Positions 38,537 to 47,021 of a stretch of DNA of 64,000 nucleotides are shown piece after piece. Under the pieces are notes generated by a model, which searched no databases, was not told where the DNA came from, and saw only the letters and a list, made by a program, of their open reading frames with translations. Both the position numbers and the translations under genes were made by a program. The stretch is from contig WIAF01000002.1 of NCBI GenBank assembly GCA_014055465.1, forward strand, positions 62,001 through 126,000, read 5' to 3'. Origin of the DNA: Nitrospira sp. CR1.1. Lineage in GTDB: Bacteria; Nitrospirota; Nitrospiria; Nitrospirales; Nitrospiraceae. Each line of letters starts with the position of its first letter. The first letter of the stretch is position 1.

Positions 38537-38657
38537 ACCGATCCTTTCTCCGGCAGGATGCTGGGACACTCCGACGGTAGCACTTACAAACGCTCACCCC
38601 GACCATCATGAATAGGGCGAGGCTGAGAAGCACCGAACTCCCTTCGCTCTCTTGAGA

Positions 38658-39356
38658 TCAATGCGTGATACGGTTCACCAGACGCCCATCCCGCATGTGC
38701 CAGACATAATCCGCTGCTTCCGCCGCGCTGTCGCTGTGCGTCACCAACAACACGGAATGGCCGAACCGTTGGGGCAATGTGCGGAAGAGGCTCACGATGT
38801 CGGCGCCCTGTTTGGAGTCTAAATTTCCCGTCGGCTCGTCGGCCAGGATCAGGCGGGGCCGATGCACGATCGCCCTGGCGATTGCCACCCGCTGTTGCTC
38901 CCCCCCGGACAATTCACTGGGCCGATGCGAACGGCGCGCTTCCATCCCCACTGCCTGCAAGACCTCATCAATTCGATCCGCGACGATCCGCCCCTGTTCG
39001 CCCTTCAGCAACATGGGCAAAGCCACATTTTCCGCAACCGTGAGCCCGGGAATCAAATGAAAGGCCTGAAACACAATTCCAATCAACTCGCGCCGGAGAC
39101 GCGTCCATTCGGTGGCGCTGGCATTGGTGACAGGCCGGCCCTCGATCATAATGGTCCCCGAAGTGGGTTGATCCAAGCCTGCGATCAAATTAAGCAGCGT
39201 ACTTTTTCCGCATCCGCTTGGCCCCACAAACGCGCAAAATTCTCCGGTCTTCACCTCAAGCGTGACGTCCTGCAACGCGCACAGGACCGTTCCCCCACGG
39301 CGATATTCTTTCGAGAGGCGCTGAACGCCCACCAGGGCTTTGGCAGAATCATGCAT
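38658..39356 (-). CDS. ABC transporter ATP-binding protein, LolD/MacB-like
   Basis: A 232-residue ATPase with Walker A GPSGCGKST, Q-loop, signature LSGGEQQRVAIARA, Walker B LILADEPTG and switch histidine in LLVTHSD. The LolD/FtsE/MacB class is indicated by the short length and NLDSKQG after Walker B. It likely powers the FtsX-type permease at 34480-37134, with pyrD and a divergent regulator between them. Confidence 0.92.
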   Translation of the reverse strand: MHDSAKALVGVQRLSKEYRRGGTVLCALQDVTLEVKTGEFCAFVGPSGCGKSTLLNLIAGLDQPTSGTIMIEGRPVTNASATEWTRLRRELIGIVFQAFHLIPGLTVAENVALPMLLKGEQGRIVADRIDEVLQAVGMEARRSHRPSELSGGEQQRVAIARAIVHRPRLILADEPTGNLDSKQGADIVSLFRTLPQRFGHSVLLVTHSDSAAEAADYVWHMRDGRLVNRITH

Positions 39357-39569
39357 CTCGGAAAACCATAACCAGAAACGACGATGGACTCTTCCATTCG
39401 TGGTCGGTGCACCGAACGGAACCAGTGAAATCGCCCCGATGCCGACGAAAAGGTGCTATATCACACCCCCTTTGACACCCACAACCTTGACAGGCTAAGC
39501 GAGTTTTCCTTACAAATTCCCAGCAAGGCGCAGGGCCTGGCTTCCAACGTCGACGATGAGTCTTCGCCA

Positions 39570-40367
39570 ATGATCATAGACATTGTCCGACAGGCCTCCC
39601 GGCTGCTGCTTCCGATGGACTGCACCACCTGCGCACAGCCTCTCACGGATGATCCGGTGCCGTTTTTCTGCCGCCCGTGCTGGGATTTGATTCGACCGCT
39701 CCACGGCCCCTCCTGCCCGCGGTGTCATCGTCCCTTCGCGTCGGCCTCTGCACTGGCCTACAGTCCGACTCACGAATGCGGGGACTGTCGCACTCGCGAA
39801 CCGAACTACTCCCAGGTGTGGGCGCCTTATGCCTACTGTTCGCCGCTCCAGGATGCCATTGCCCTCTTCAAATACCGGGGAAGGGTCGCCCTGGCGGACG
39901 CGTTAAGCTCGTTACTCCTGAAGGCGCTCCCGGAGCGTCTGGAATTCGATAGGCTCATGCCCATCCCTCTGCATCCGAACCGACTGCGGCAGCGGGAATT
40001 CAATCAGTCGCTCCTTCTCGCAGACCGCATCGGTTCCGCTCTCGGACTGCCGGTATCCTATCGAAACCTGATTCGTACCGTCGATACCGACCCGCAGATT
40101 TCGCTTCCGCGCGCAGCTCGACTGCACAACCTCCGCAAGGCGTTTGCCATACGCGCGCCGCAGGACGTCGCCGGAGCGCGCATTCTCCTCGTCGACGACG
40201 TGTTCACCACCGGCACCACGGCGAGTGAATGCGCCAGAGTCCTGCTCAAAGCCGGAGCCAAACAGGTTGCGGTTCTCGCCCTGGCGCGTTCCGTGGACGC
40301 GGGGATGGTGCCGGACACGTGGCTGCCGCCATCAGCCATCAACCAAAAACACATTCAGCGAGCCTGA
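39570..40367 (+). CDS. ComF-type phosphoribosyltransferase-like protein
   Basis: From ATG 39570 the product has 265 residues: an N-terminal zinc-ribbon region with paired cysteines (CTTC, CRPC, CPRCHRPF, CGDC) and a C-terminal PRTase fold with the PRPP motif ILLVDDVFTTGTTASEC. ComF proteins are tied to DNA uptake (ssDNA import) in competent bacteria, but in many genomes the role is unproved. An upstream ATG at 39453 would add 39 residues without family support. It is 3 bp ahead of the zinc-ribbon gene. Confidence 0.88.
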   Translation: MIIDIVRQASRLLLPMDCTTCAQPLTDDPVPFFCRPCWDLIRPLHGPSCPRCHRPFASASALAYSPTHECGDCRTREPNYSQVWAPYAYCSPLQDAIALFKYRGRVALADALSSLLLKALPERLEFDRLMPIPLHPNRLRQREFNQSLLLADRIGSALGLPVSYRNLIRTVDTDPQISLPRAARLHNLRKAFAIRAPQDVAGARILLVDDVFTTGTTASECARVLLKAGAKQVAVLALARSVDAGMVPDTWLPPSAINQKHIQRA

Positions 40368-40370
40368 CCC

Positions 40371-40715
40371 ATGCCGATCTACGAGTATCGTTGCCGACAA
40401 TGCGGAACACGCACCACGCGTCTGGTTCTCAACGCAAACTCTGTCCCGCAGCAGACCTGCGCCCGTTGCCAGAGCGCCGACATGGAACGGCTGCTCTCGC
40501 GATTCGCCTCGCCCAAATCGGAGGAAGCGCGACTTGAGGCCCTCTCCGACCCGAGCAACCTGGGAGGACTCGATGAAAATGACCCCCGAAGCATGGCGCG
40601 GTTCATGAAAAAAATGGGCCAAGAAATGGGTGAAGACCTGGGTGATGAGCTCGATGCCGCGATGGAGGACGGTCAATCGCCCCCGCCTGAAATGGACGGC
40701 ACCGACTGTGATTGA
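40371..40715 (+). CDS. FmdB-type zinc-ribbon protein
   Basis: A 114-residue protein starting MPIYEYRCRQCG with two CxxC pairs at 8/11 and 30/33, the FmdB/CxxC_CXXC_SSSS regulator-like ribbon. The remainder is an acidic, Met-rich helix (RFMKKMGQEMGEDLGDELDAAMEDG). Family members are annotated as putative regulators, but function is unknown. It starts 3 bp after comF and is probably cotranscribed. Confidence 0.85.
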   Translation: MPIYEYRCRQCGTRTTRLVLNANSVPQQTCARCQSADMERLLSRFASPKSEEARLEALSDPSNLGGLDENDPRSMARFMKKMGQEMGEDLGDELDAAMEDGQSPPPEMDGTDCD

Positions 40716-40792
40716 CCCACGCGGTCAGAATATTCTCTTGACAGGATTGTCCATGTCTCCTACCATCGGCAATGAAACGGAGGGAACCGCCC

Positions 40793-41233
40793 GTGTTCGC
40801 CGGAGAACATCTCTGTAAGGTCGATGAAAAGGGACGCTTCCTGATCCCCTCGCCCCTTCGCGAACGATTCCAATCCGAGGGCAATCAGGTCATGTTCCTG
40901 AAGAACACCGAGCAGACCCTGTGGATGTACTCCGGCAAAGAATGGGGACAGGTCCTGGAACGCACGAGAGCGACGCTAGATGAAGACCAGACCCGCCTGT
41001 TCATGCACCATGTCATGGCGCAAGCCGGCGCCTCCGACATCGACAAAGCCGGCCGGGTGTTGATTCCAAGCCGCCTCCGCAAGCTCGTCCCGATGGATGA
41101 GGATCAGGAACTCATCCTCGTGGGGATGTATCACCGCCTGGAGATCTGGGGCCCGTCGGAGTGGCGCCGGTATCTCACCAGAAACGAAGACCGGGCCGAG
41201 CAGGACATGGCTAAGATCCAAAATCTTCTATAG
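40793..41233 (+). CDS. mraZ: MraZ transcriptional regulator
   Basis: A 146-residue protein with two AbrB-like half-domains, VDEKGRFLIPSPLRERF (about 9-25) and IDKAGRVLIPSRLRKLV (about 83-99), the MraZ hallmark. GTG 40793 is preferred because ACGGAGGG lies about 7 bp before it and it gives the usual short lead into the first domain; an ATG at 40772 is upstream of that ribosome site. MraZ normally heads the division-and-cell-wall cluster, but no mraW, ftsL or mur genes follow here. Confidence 0.88.
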   Translation: MFAGEHLCKVDEKGRFLIPSPLRERFQSEGNQVMFLKNTEQTLWMYSGKEWGQVLERTRATLDEDQTRLFMHHVMAQAGASDIDKAGRVLIPSRLRKLVPMDEDQELILVGMYHRLEIWGPSEWRRYLTRNEDRAEQDMAKIQNLL

Positions 41234-41241
41234 GCAGGCCC

Positions 41242-41889
41242 TTGCGCCGCGTGTCCCGTCCCCGACAATCTCCCGTTACGATCCGATCAACGTCCTTTAG
41301 GCCCCCGCCTCGGCAGGCCTTGCCTCAGGAAACACAGCCTCTTCTCCCGCAGCAATCCACCCGAAGCCGCCGTTCACTGCCGTTCGCCATTCCAACGTCC
41401 ACCGGTCTGACCATTACCACGACCTCCATCACCCTCACCTTGCCGGTCCCGCCCAGCGTGAACCACCAGTACGCGACGGTGAACGGGCGTCGGCTACTCT
41501 CCGCCAAAGGACGTACGTATAAGGACTTCGTCGGGCAACAAATTCTGGTTGCGCTTGCCCAATCGCCCCATCGTGCTACTCTAAGACAGACCTTGCGGCA
41601 GGCGAGCCTTTCTCTCTCGATCCATTTTTTCTTCGCCTCTGCGCTGCGGCGGGATACTGACGGCGGGCTCAAGATCGCCCAAGATGCTCTGTGCGAGGGG
41701 CTTGGACTGAATGACAATCGAGTAGTCGAAACTCATCTCTACAAGCGCCAGGATCGCGATAATCCTCGCATGGAAATTCAGTTATCGGTGGCGCCCCCGT
41801 CGGGGCCAGATCCGTTTTTCCCCGCCTCAGTCAAGGCACAGGTCGCGGCAGTCTCCAGGCCGCCATTCGACAACGGGCAACACCGGTAG
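41242..41889 (+). CDS. RusA-like Holliday-junction resolvase
   Basis: A protein of up to 215 residues if it starts at TTG 41242. The conserved part (from about residue 65) has LTLPVPPSVNHQYATVNGR and the acidic cluster RRDTDGGLKIAQDALCEGLGLNDNRVV, where three Asp match the RusA metal site. The first 60 residues are Pro/Arg/Thr-rich and have no family support, so the true start may be further in. RusA resolvases usually come from prophages, but no phage genes are nearby. It starts 8 bp after mraZ. Confidence 0.72.
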   Translation: MRRVSRPRQSPVTIRSTSFRPPPRQALPQETQPLLPQQSTRSRRSLPFAIPTSTGLTITTTSITLTLPVPPSVNHQYATVNGRRLLSAKGRTYKDFVGQQILVALAQSPHRATLRQTLRQASLSLSIHFFFASALRRDTDGGLKIAQDALCEGLGLNDNRVVETHLYKRQDRDNPRMEIQLSVAPPSGPDPFFPASVKAQVAAVSRPPFDNGQHR

Positions 41890-41943
41890 GATGGTCGGGT
41901 GATCCCCGCTTGACGTCCGCCTGTCCGGCGGCCAGCACGTGTT

Positions 41944-43182
41944 ATGACATATCGACCCATTACAATTGATGCGCTCCGAATCGGCATGCATGTCGCCAAA
42001 CTCGACGTCGCCTGGTTCCGGTCACCGTTCCTGCGCCACTCGTTTTTGATTCGAACCGACGAGCAAATCGAGAAGCTGCGACGCGCGGGAGTGACGCGCC
42101 TCAGTATCGATCCCACCCGCGGACTCGACATCCAGGACCCCGCTGCTCCTTCCCAACACCCGCTTCCTCTCACGCCCCAACCTGCGCCTTCGCAGACAGG
42201 GAAAGCAGCGGAAATCCGTTCCCTTGCCGCGATGACGCAAGAACTGCTGACCGCCAGGTCCGCGCGCGCCAAGCTCGAAGAATCCGTTCATAGCGCTTTC
42301 TCCCGTATCGCCAAGACCGGCATCGTCGATCCGGAAGAGGCCAGCCATACCGTCCACGCCATCAGCGCCGTGGCGCAAGCGCTGAATACCCATGCCTTAT
42401 TCATGGTGTTCAGCCAAGGCCGGGAAGCCAATGCGCCTCTGAGTCAACATGCGCTCGCCACGTGCAGCTTTTCGATGATCCTCGCCCATGCCGCCGACTA
42501 CAACTTACTGGCCATCCAGGAGTTGGCCACCGGCGCGCTGCTTCACGATATCGGCCTTCTACAGGTTCCGCCGGCGATTCTCCGGCGCGTTCACGACACC
42601 TCGACCACGCTCTCGGAACAGAACCGGCTGGCCTATGAGGCCCATGCGCGCGCGGGCGCCATTCTCTTGGAACGCCGGGGTGGATTTACCAAAGCGGTGG
42701 AACAGATTGTGGCGGAACATCATGCCTACTTGAACGGCAGTGGTTTTCCACCGGAAACGGGCGGGGCGTTCACGTCGGACATGACCCGGATTGTGATGGT
42801 GACGGATCGCTACGACGAATTGTTGACGGGCTTCGGCGGGGCCTCGCCGCTGACCCCGCACCAATCGCTCCAGCGGCTCTATCAGGAAGGTCAGGAAGGC
42901 CGGTATGAGAGCCGGCTGATCTCAGTATTCGTGAAAGTCATGGGCATTTACCCGGTCTACAGTTATGTCCTGCTGACGACCGGCGAACGTGCGATCGTCT
43001 CCGTCATCAATTCGGGAAAACTCCATCAACCCATCGTGACGATCACACACGATCCTTCGGGAGAGCCTTATATTGTCCCGCTCGTCATCGACCTGGCCAA
43101 CCAGGATGAACAGGCGCCTCCTCGCGCAGTTCGTTCGGTGTTAGGTACGATCCCGGAAGAATTCCAACGGGCCTATCACTGA
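41944..43182 (+). CDS. HD-GYP-type protein with degenerate GYP motif
   Basis: A 412-residue protein with an N-terminal DUF3391-type region (PITIDALRIGMHVAKLDVAW, about 1-125) and an HD-GYP domain (about 150-340). The HD pair is intact (LLHDIGLL), as are later metal histidines (AHARAGAILL, AEHHAYLNGSGFP). The usual HHExxDGxGYP is HHAYLNGSGFP here, losing the Glu, Asp and Tyr. HD-GYP proteins hydrolyse c-di-GMP; activity of this variant is uncertain. It follows the RusA-like gene by 54 bp. Confidence 0.85.
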   Translation: MTYRPITIDALRIGMHVAKLDVAWFRSPFLRHSFLIRTDEQIEKLRRAGVTRLSIDPTRGLDIQDPAAPSQHPLPLTPQPAPSQTGKAAEIRSLAAMTQELLTARSARAKLEESVHSAFSRIAKTGIVDPEEASHTVHAISAVAQALNTHALFMVFSQGREANAPLSQHALATCSFSMILAHAADYNLLAIQELATGALLHDIGLLQVPPAILRRVHDTSTTLSEQNRLAYEAHARAGAILLERRGGFTKAVEQIVAEHHAYLNGSGFPPETGGAFTSDMTRIVMVTDRYDELLTGFGGASPLTPHQSLQRLYQEGQEGRYESRLISVFVKVMGIYPVYSYVLLTTGERAIVSVINSGKLHQPIVTITHDPSGEPYIVPLVIDLANQDEQAPPRAVRSVLGTIPEEFQRAYH

Positions 43183-43252
43183 CGCCGGTCCAATCATCCG
43201 TCACACCTCATCACGAAGACCGGACAACCTGAACACCGGATTTTCGTGAGGC

Positions 43253-44488
43253 CTATTCGTACCGAAGCGCTTCGATCGGATTCAGTCGAGCAGCTTTATT
43301 GGCGGGATAGAGCCCGAAAAACAGCCCGATGGCCAGGGAGAACAGAAAGGCCGTTACAACCGCATCGACCGAAATCATGGTCGGCCAGCCAGCAATCACC
43401 GTCGTCAGCTGAGCGCCGACGATGCCGACAATGACACCGATCATGCCGCCGAACAGACTCAGCGTCACGGCTTCGATCAGAAATTGAGTCAATATATGGA
43501 TGCGTTTGGCGCCAACGGCCATACGCACCCCGATCTCCTTCGTCCGCTCGGTGACCGACACCAGAAGAATGTTCATGATCCCGATGCCGCCGACCAAAAG
43601 GGATACCGAGGCGATGGCGAACAGCATGACCGTCAGGGTGTGACTCGTGCTCTCTTGCACTTTTCCGATATCGACCTGCGTCCTGATCGTAAAATCATCC
43701 GCCTGTTCCGGCTCCAGCCGGTGCCGGGCCCGTAACGTCTCCCGAATGTGCTCCACAGCCTCGGGCAAGTCGGCGCTCTGTTCGGTGGAGGCGAACAGAG
43801 CGCCGACCGATCCCAGAAATTGGCTCCCGAACACCTTCCGTTCCGCCGTAGTGAATGGGATGAAGATCACGTCGTCCTGATCGCTTCCCTGGGCCGACTG
43901 CCCCTTCGGAGCCAGCACCCCGACGACTTGGAACGGCACATTCTTGATGCGAATCGTCGCCCCCATCGCTTCTTCGCCCGGCTCAAAGAGGTTTTCCAAC
44001 GTGGTCTGGCCGATCAAGGCCACGCGAGCTGCGCTCTCCATATCCGTCTGGGTAAAAGGCCCTCCACTCGTGAACGACCAATCACGGATCGTGAGATAAC
44101 TCGGGGATACGCCGTTCACGGGTCCATTCCAGTTACGATTCCCGTTGATGATTTGGATAATATCGCGCTTCGCCCAGCCGGTGTCGGATAACAGCGGACT
44201 CCGCTTTTTCAACTCTGCCGCATCGTTGATCGTCAAGGTCACCGCCCCGCCCTGCCCGCCACGGACACCGCTGACCGTCGTGGAACCCGGCATGATGACA
44301 ATGACATTCGTCCCCATACTCGCCACCTGAGCCTGAACGGCCGCCCTGGCCCCCTGCCCGATACTGACCATGGCAATGACCGCCCCCACGCCGATGACGA
44401 TGCCGAGCATGGTGAGACCGGCCCGCAGCCGGTTCCGGTTCAGGATTCGCAAGGCGGTCATGACGGTGAGTAGAACAAATGCCGACAT
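43253..44488 (-). CDS. MacB-type ABC transporter permease
   Basis: From ATG 44488 the product has 411 residues: an N-terminal helix (LRAGLTMLGIVIGVGAVIAMVSIGQGA), a large MacB periplasmic domain (about 60-285) and three C-terminal FtsX helices ending RLNPIEALRYE, the family signature. It lacks a fused ATPase, which is supplied by the next upstream gene. With that ATPase and the HlyD protein it forms a tripartite exporter. The frame is open to 44656, but the extra residues cover an intergenic structured region. Confidence 0.92.
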   Translation of the reverse strand: MSAFVLLTVMTALRILNRNRLRAGLTMLGIVIGVGAVIAMVSIGQGARAAVQAQVASMGTNVIVIMPGSTTVSGVRGGQGGAVTLTINDAAELKKRSPLLSDTGWAKRDIIQIINGNRNWNGPVNGVSPSYLTIRDWSFTSGGPFTQTDMESAARVALIGQTTLENLFEPGEEAMGATIRIKNVPFQVVGVLAPKGQSAQGSDQDDVIFIPFTTAERKVFGSQFLGSVGALFASTEQSADLPEAVEHIRETLRARHRLEPEQADDFTIRTQVDIGKVQESTSHTLTVMLFAIASVSLLVGGIGIMNILLVSVTERTKEIGVRMAVGAKRIHILTQFLIEAVTLSLFGGMIGVIVGIVGAQLTTVIAGWPTMISVDAVVTAFLFSLAIGLFFGLYPANKAARLNPIEALRYE

Positions 44489-44570
44489 GGATGGCCTAGC
44501 CCGCATGATTCCTAACGGTTCGTCGCGAAATCGCCGTGTTGCGTGGCGAGACCGGCGTGCGGAGCCGGGA

Positions 44571-44606
44571 GGACCCGAGGCGCACTCGTGCAGTACGATG
44601 AGAGTC
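44571..44606. repeat. Possible diverged member of the intergenic element family
   Basis: The core shares the family plan: an outer stem GGAC (44571-44574) / GTCC (44603-44606), an asymmetric internal loop beginning GAGG, and an inner stem CGCACT / AGTACG with one mismatch, ending ATGAG where others have TTGAG. The terminal arms are not clear. It lies in the 199-bp gap between the exporter ATPase and permease genes. Confidence 0.35.
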
Positions 44607-44687
44607 CGGGAGGTGAGCCCGCCGACCGGAGGACCGTCGCAGCAATGAATCGGCAAGTGCAGCAGAAGTGCTCATGAAGCTTGCGGG

Positions 44688-45398
44688 CTACGTCACAACA
44701 GACAGGTGGGGCGAGCGCCGGACATCCTGCACGATCTGCCCGTCCTTCATGACGAGTTCGCGGGAGGCGTAGGCGGCGATATCGGGCTCGTGCGTCACGA
44801 GAATAATCGTGATCCCGTCCTCCCGGTTGAGATGTTCGAGGATATCCATGATTTCACGACTCGAGGCGGTATCGAGATTCCCCGTCGGTTCGTCCGCGAA
44901 CAGGATTGATGGGGCGCCGACCAATGCCCTGGCAATGGCGACGCGCTGCTGCTGGCCGCCGGAAAGTTGAGCCGGATAATGCTGTTCCCGGCCGGCCAGC
45001 CCGACACGCTGCAACGCGGCGGCCGCCTGCTTCCGTTGTTCCTTGATGGAGACGCCGCGGTAAAACAGCGGCAACTGCGCGTTCTCCAGGGCGCTGGTCC
45101 TGGGGATGAGGTTGAAGTTCTGAAACACGAACCCGATCTGCCGATTGCGAAGATCCGCCAGCACGTCCGGTTTCGCGGTACTGACATCCAGCCCATCCAA
45201 CTGATAACGGCCCTTCGAGGGCTGGTCCAGACAACCCAACAGGTTCAGCAGAGTGGACTTGCCCGATCCCGACGTGCCCATCACCGCGACAAACTCGCCG
45301 CGTTCGATCGTCAGATTGATGCCGCGCAACGCCTGCACTTCGACATCGCCGATGCGATACATCTTCCAGAGGTCTTCGCAGACGATCAAGGGAGCCAC
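44688..45398 (-). CDS. MacB-type ABC transporter ATP-binding protein
   Basis: A 236-residue ATPase with Walker A GTSGSGKST, the family insert RNRQIGFVFQNFNLIP, signature LSGGQQQRVAIARA and Walker B ILFADEPTGNLDT, then a switch His (LVTHEPD). It belongs to the MacB/LolD class and should drive the permease downstream. The order HlyD-ATPase-permease on the minus strand is a typical macrolide/peptide exporter locus. An outer-membrane factor is not in the window. Confidence 0.94.
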   Translation of the reverse strand: MAPLIVCEDLWKMYRIGDVEVQALRGINLTIERGEFVAVMGTSGSGKSTLLNLLGCLDQPSKGRYQLDGLDVSTAKPDVLADLRNRQIGFVFQNFNLIPRTSALENAQLPLFYRGVSIKEQRKQAAAALQRVGLAGREQHYPAQLSGGQQQRVAIARALVGAPSILFADEPTGNLDTASSREIMDILEHLNREDGITIILVTHEPDIAAYASRELVMKDGQIVQDVRRSPHLSVVT

Positions 45399-45550
45399 AG
45401 TGCCCTCACAAACGGGTATCGCCGGGACCGGTCACCAGGTGGACGTGCGATCCTCCACCATGAGGCCGCTTTGCACGATGCCCGTTGCTCAAATGAATGG
45501 TAGCCATCTGTCGATTCGACGACCATCGCGGGCGATGGTTTCCGCCGCAG

Positions 45551-46834
45551 CTACATCCCCCGATCCCGCCGCCCGCTACGCTGTTGCCCACCCCCGAAAC
45601 CCGGTGGCAGCTCTCCGCCCTTGCGCTCACCCCGTGGAGACTCAATCCCGGTCACAACCTGGTCGCCCTCCTGGATTCCCGCAGCCGCAATTTCGACATA
45701 CGACCGGTCCGATATGCCCATCTCGACAGGAACGCGCTCCAGTTCTCCCGCAGCGTCGAGCTTCCACACACCCCATTGCCGATGCGCCGGTTCAGCAGGA
45801 ACACTTCCGGCCGTAGGCCTTCCGCCTGCACCGTCTCCATTCTTCTTCGACCCGGCCTCTCCCCTTTCTTCTCGAACCACCTTGGGAGGAACGAAGCGAA
45901 GAGCCGCATTCGGCACCTTGAGCACATTCTCCCGCTTGTGGACGACGATAGAGACATTCGCGGTCATACCCGGTTTCAGACGAAACTCAGGATTCTCGAA
46001 TTCCACCACGACATCGTAGGTCACGACATTCTGAATATTAATGGGCGCATTGCGAACCTGACGCACCCGCCCCTGAAACGCTTCCCCCGGATACGCATCG
46101 ACGGTAAACGACGCCGCTTTCCCATCGACAATGCCGCCGATGTCAGCCTCGCTCACGTTGGTATCGACCTGCATTTTGGTCACATCTTCGGCGATCAGAA
46201 ACAGGGTCGGGATGGAGAAGCTAGCGGAAATTCGCTGGCCGACCTCTACGAGACGCGAAATCACCACTCCGTCGACCGGCGAACGGATCACCGTATATTT
46301 CAGGTCCAACTCGGCCGCTTGCAGCATGGCCTCCGCCTGCTTGACGGCGGCTTCCGTCACCTTCAATTGCGCGACCGCCCCCTCGGAAGCCGTTAACGCG
46401 ACATCGACTTCATTCTGCGAAATAAATTGTTGGCCGATGAGCGACTTGGCTCGATCCAGTTCGCGCCGCCGCTGAGCGAGGTCGATCCGCGCCTTTTCCC
46501 ACGCGGCCCTGGCATTGGCGAGGCTGGCGGCGGCCTGATCACGCCTGGCCTGGTAGGGGAATGGATCGATGCGCGCGACGACTTGGCTCGCCTTCACCTT
46601 GGAATTAAAATCGGCGTGCAGGCTCTCGATCATGCCCGAGACCTGGCTTCCGACCTGAACCGTGGTAATGGGATTGATCGTACCTGTTGCGGTCACCAGA
46701 GAGACGACCGTTCCGCGCTCGACGGGAACCGTGCGGTAGCGCACGGGAGCTTTCCGTTCGCCGTTGAAAAACACATACCCGGCGATGGCCAGGCCGAGCG
46801 CAAGCACACCGGCAATGATACTGACACGGCGCAT
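45551..46834 (-). CDS. MacA/HlyD-type periplasmic adaptor protein
   Basis: A 427-residue adaptor with an N-terminal membrane anchor (about 5-23), lipoyl/barrel-sandwich halves around residues 60-80 and 195-225, and a coiled-coil hairpin between (ASLANARAAWEKARIDLAQRRREL...). A beta-barrel and membrane-proximal region follow (TVDAYPGEAFQGRVRQVRNAP). The C-terminus is Gly/Arg-rich and low in complexity. It joins the MacB-type permease/ATPase to an outer-membrane duct. It is first in the exporter operon. Confidence 0.92.
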   Translation of the reverse strand: MRRVSIIAGVLALGLAIAGYVFFNGERKAPVRYRTVPVERGTVVSLVTATGTINPITTVQVGSQVSGMIESLHADFNSKVKASQVVARIDPFPYQARRDQAAASLANARAAWEKARIDLAQRRRELDRAKSLIGQQFISQNEVDVALTASEGAVAQLKVTEAAVKQAEAMLQAAELDLKYTVIRSPVDGVVISRLVEVGQRISASFSIPTLFLIAEDVTKMQVDTNVSEADIGGIVDGKAASFTVDAYPGEAFQGRVRQVRNAPINIQNVVTYDVVVEFENPEFRLKPGMTANVSIVVHKRENVLKVPNAALRFVPPKVVREERGEAGSKKNGDGAGGRPTAGSVPAEPAHRQWGVWKLDAAGELERVPVEMGISDRSYVEIAAAGIQEGDQVVTGIESPRGERKGGELPPGFGGGQQRSGRRDRGM

Positions 46835-46867
46835 GAACAGGCGTTCCTCTTCGCCAAGTACTGCGGC

Positions 46868-46898
46868 ATTCTAGCAGAAAACAATTTGACGATGTCAG
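46868..46898 (-). promoter_or_regulatory. Possible promoter of the MacA-type exporter operon
   Basis: On the minus strand CTGACA (46898-46893) and TAGAAT (46873-46868) are separated by 19 bp, 34 bp upstream of the adaptor ATG. The spacing is longer than ideal, so this is tentative. Confidence 0.35.
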
Positions 46899-46944
46899 GC
46901 AGCGGTCCGCGATCTGGCCTTGCGGAGCGCGGCGGCACACATGA

Positions 46945-46980
46945 GAACGGCCGTTTGCCGGTAAGGGCAAACGGCCGTTC
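46945..46980. terminator. Perfect 15-bp hairpin between two minus-strand genes
   Basis: Arms GAACGGCCGTTTGCC (46945-46959) and its exact complement (46966-46980) enclose a 6-nt loop. It lies 41 bp past the stop of the helix-hairpin-helix lipoprotein gene and 110 bp before the exporter operon start. Neither side has a T-tract, so it may be a Rho-dependent or roadblock terminator, an RNA 3'-end stabiliser or a protein site. Confidence 0.5.
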
Positions 46981-47021
46981 GGGTCAGGCTGTCCACCAGC
47001 GGTGGACCCACACACAGGCGA

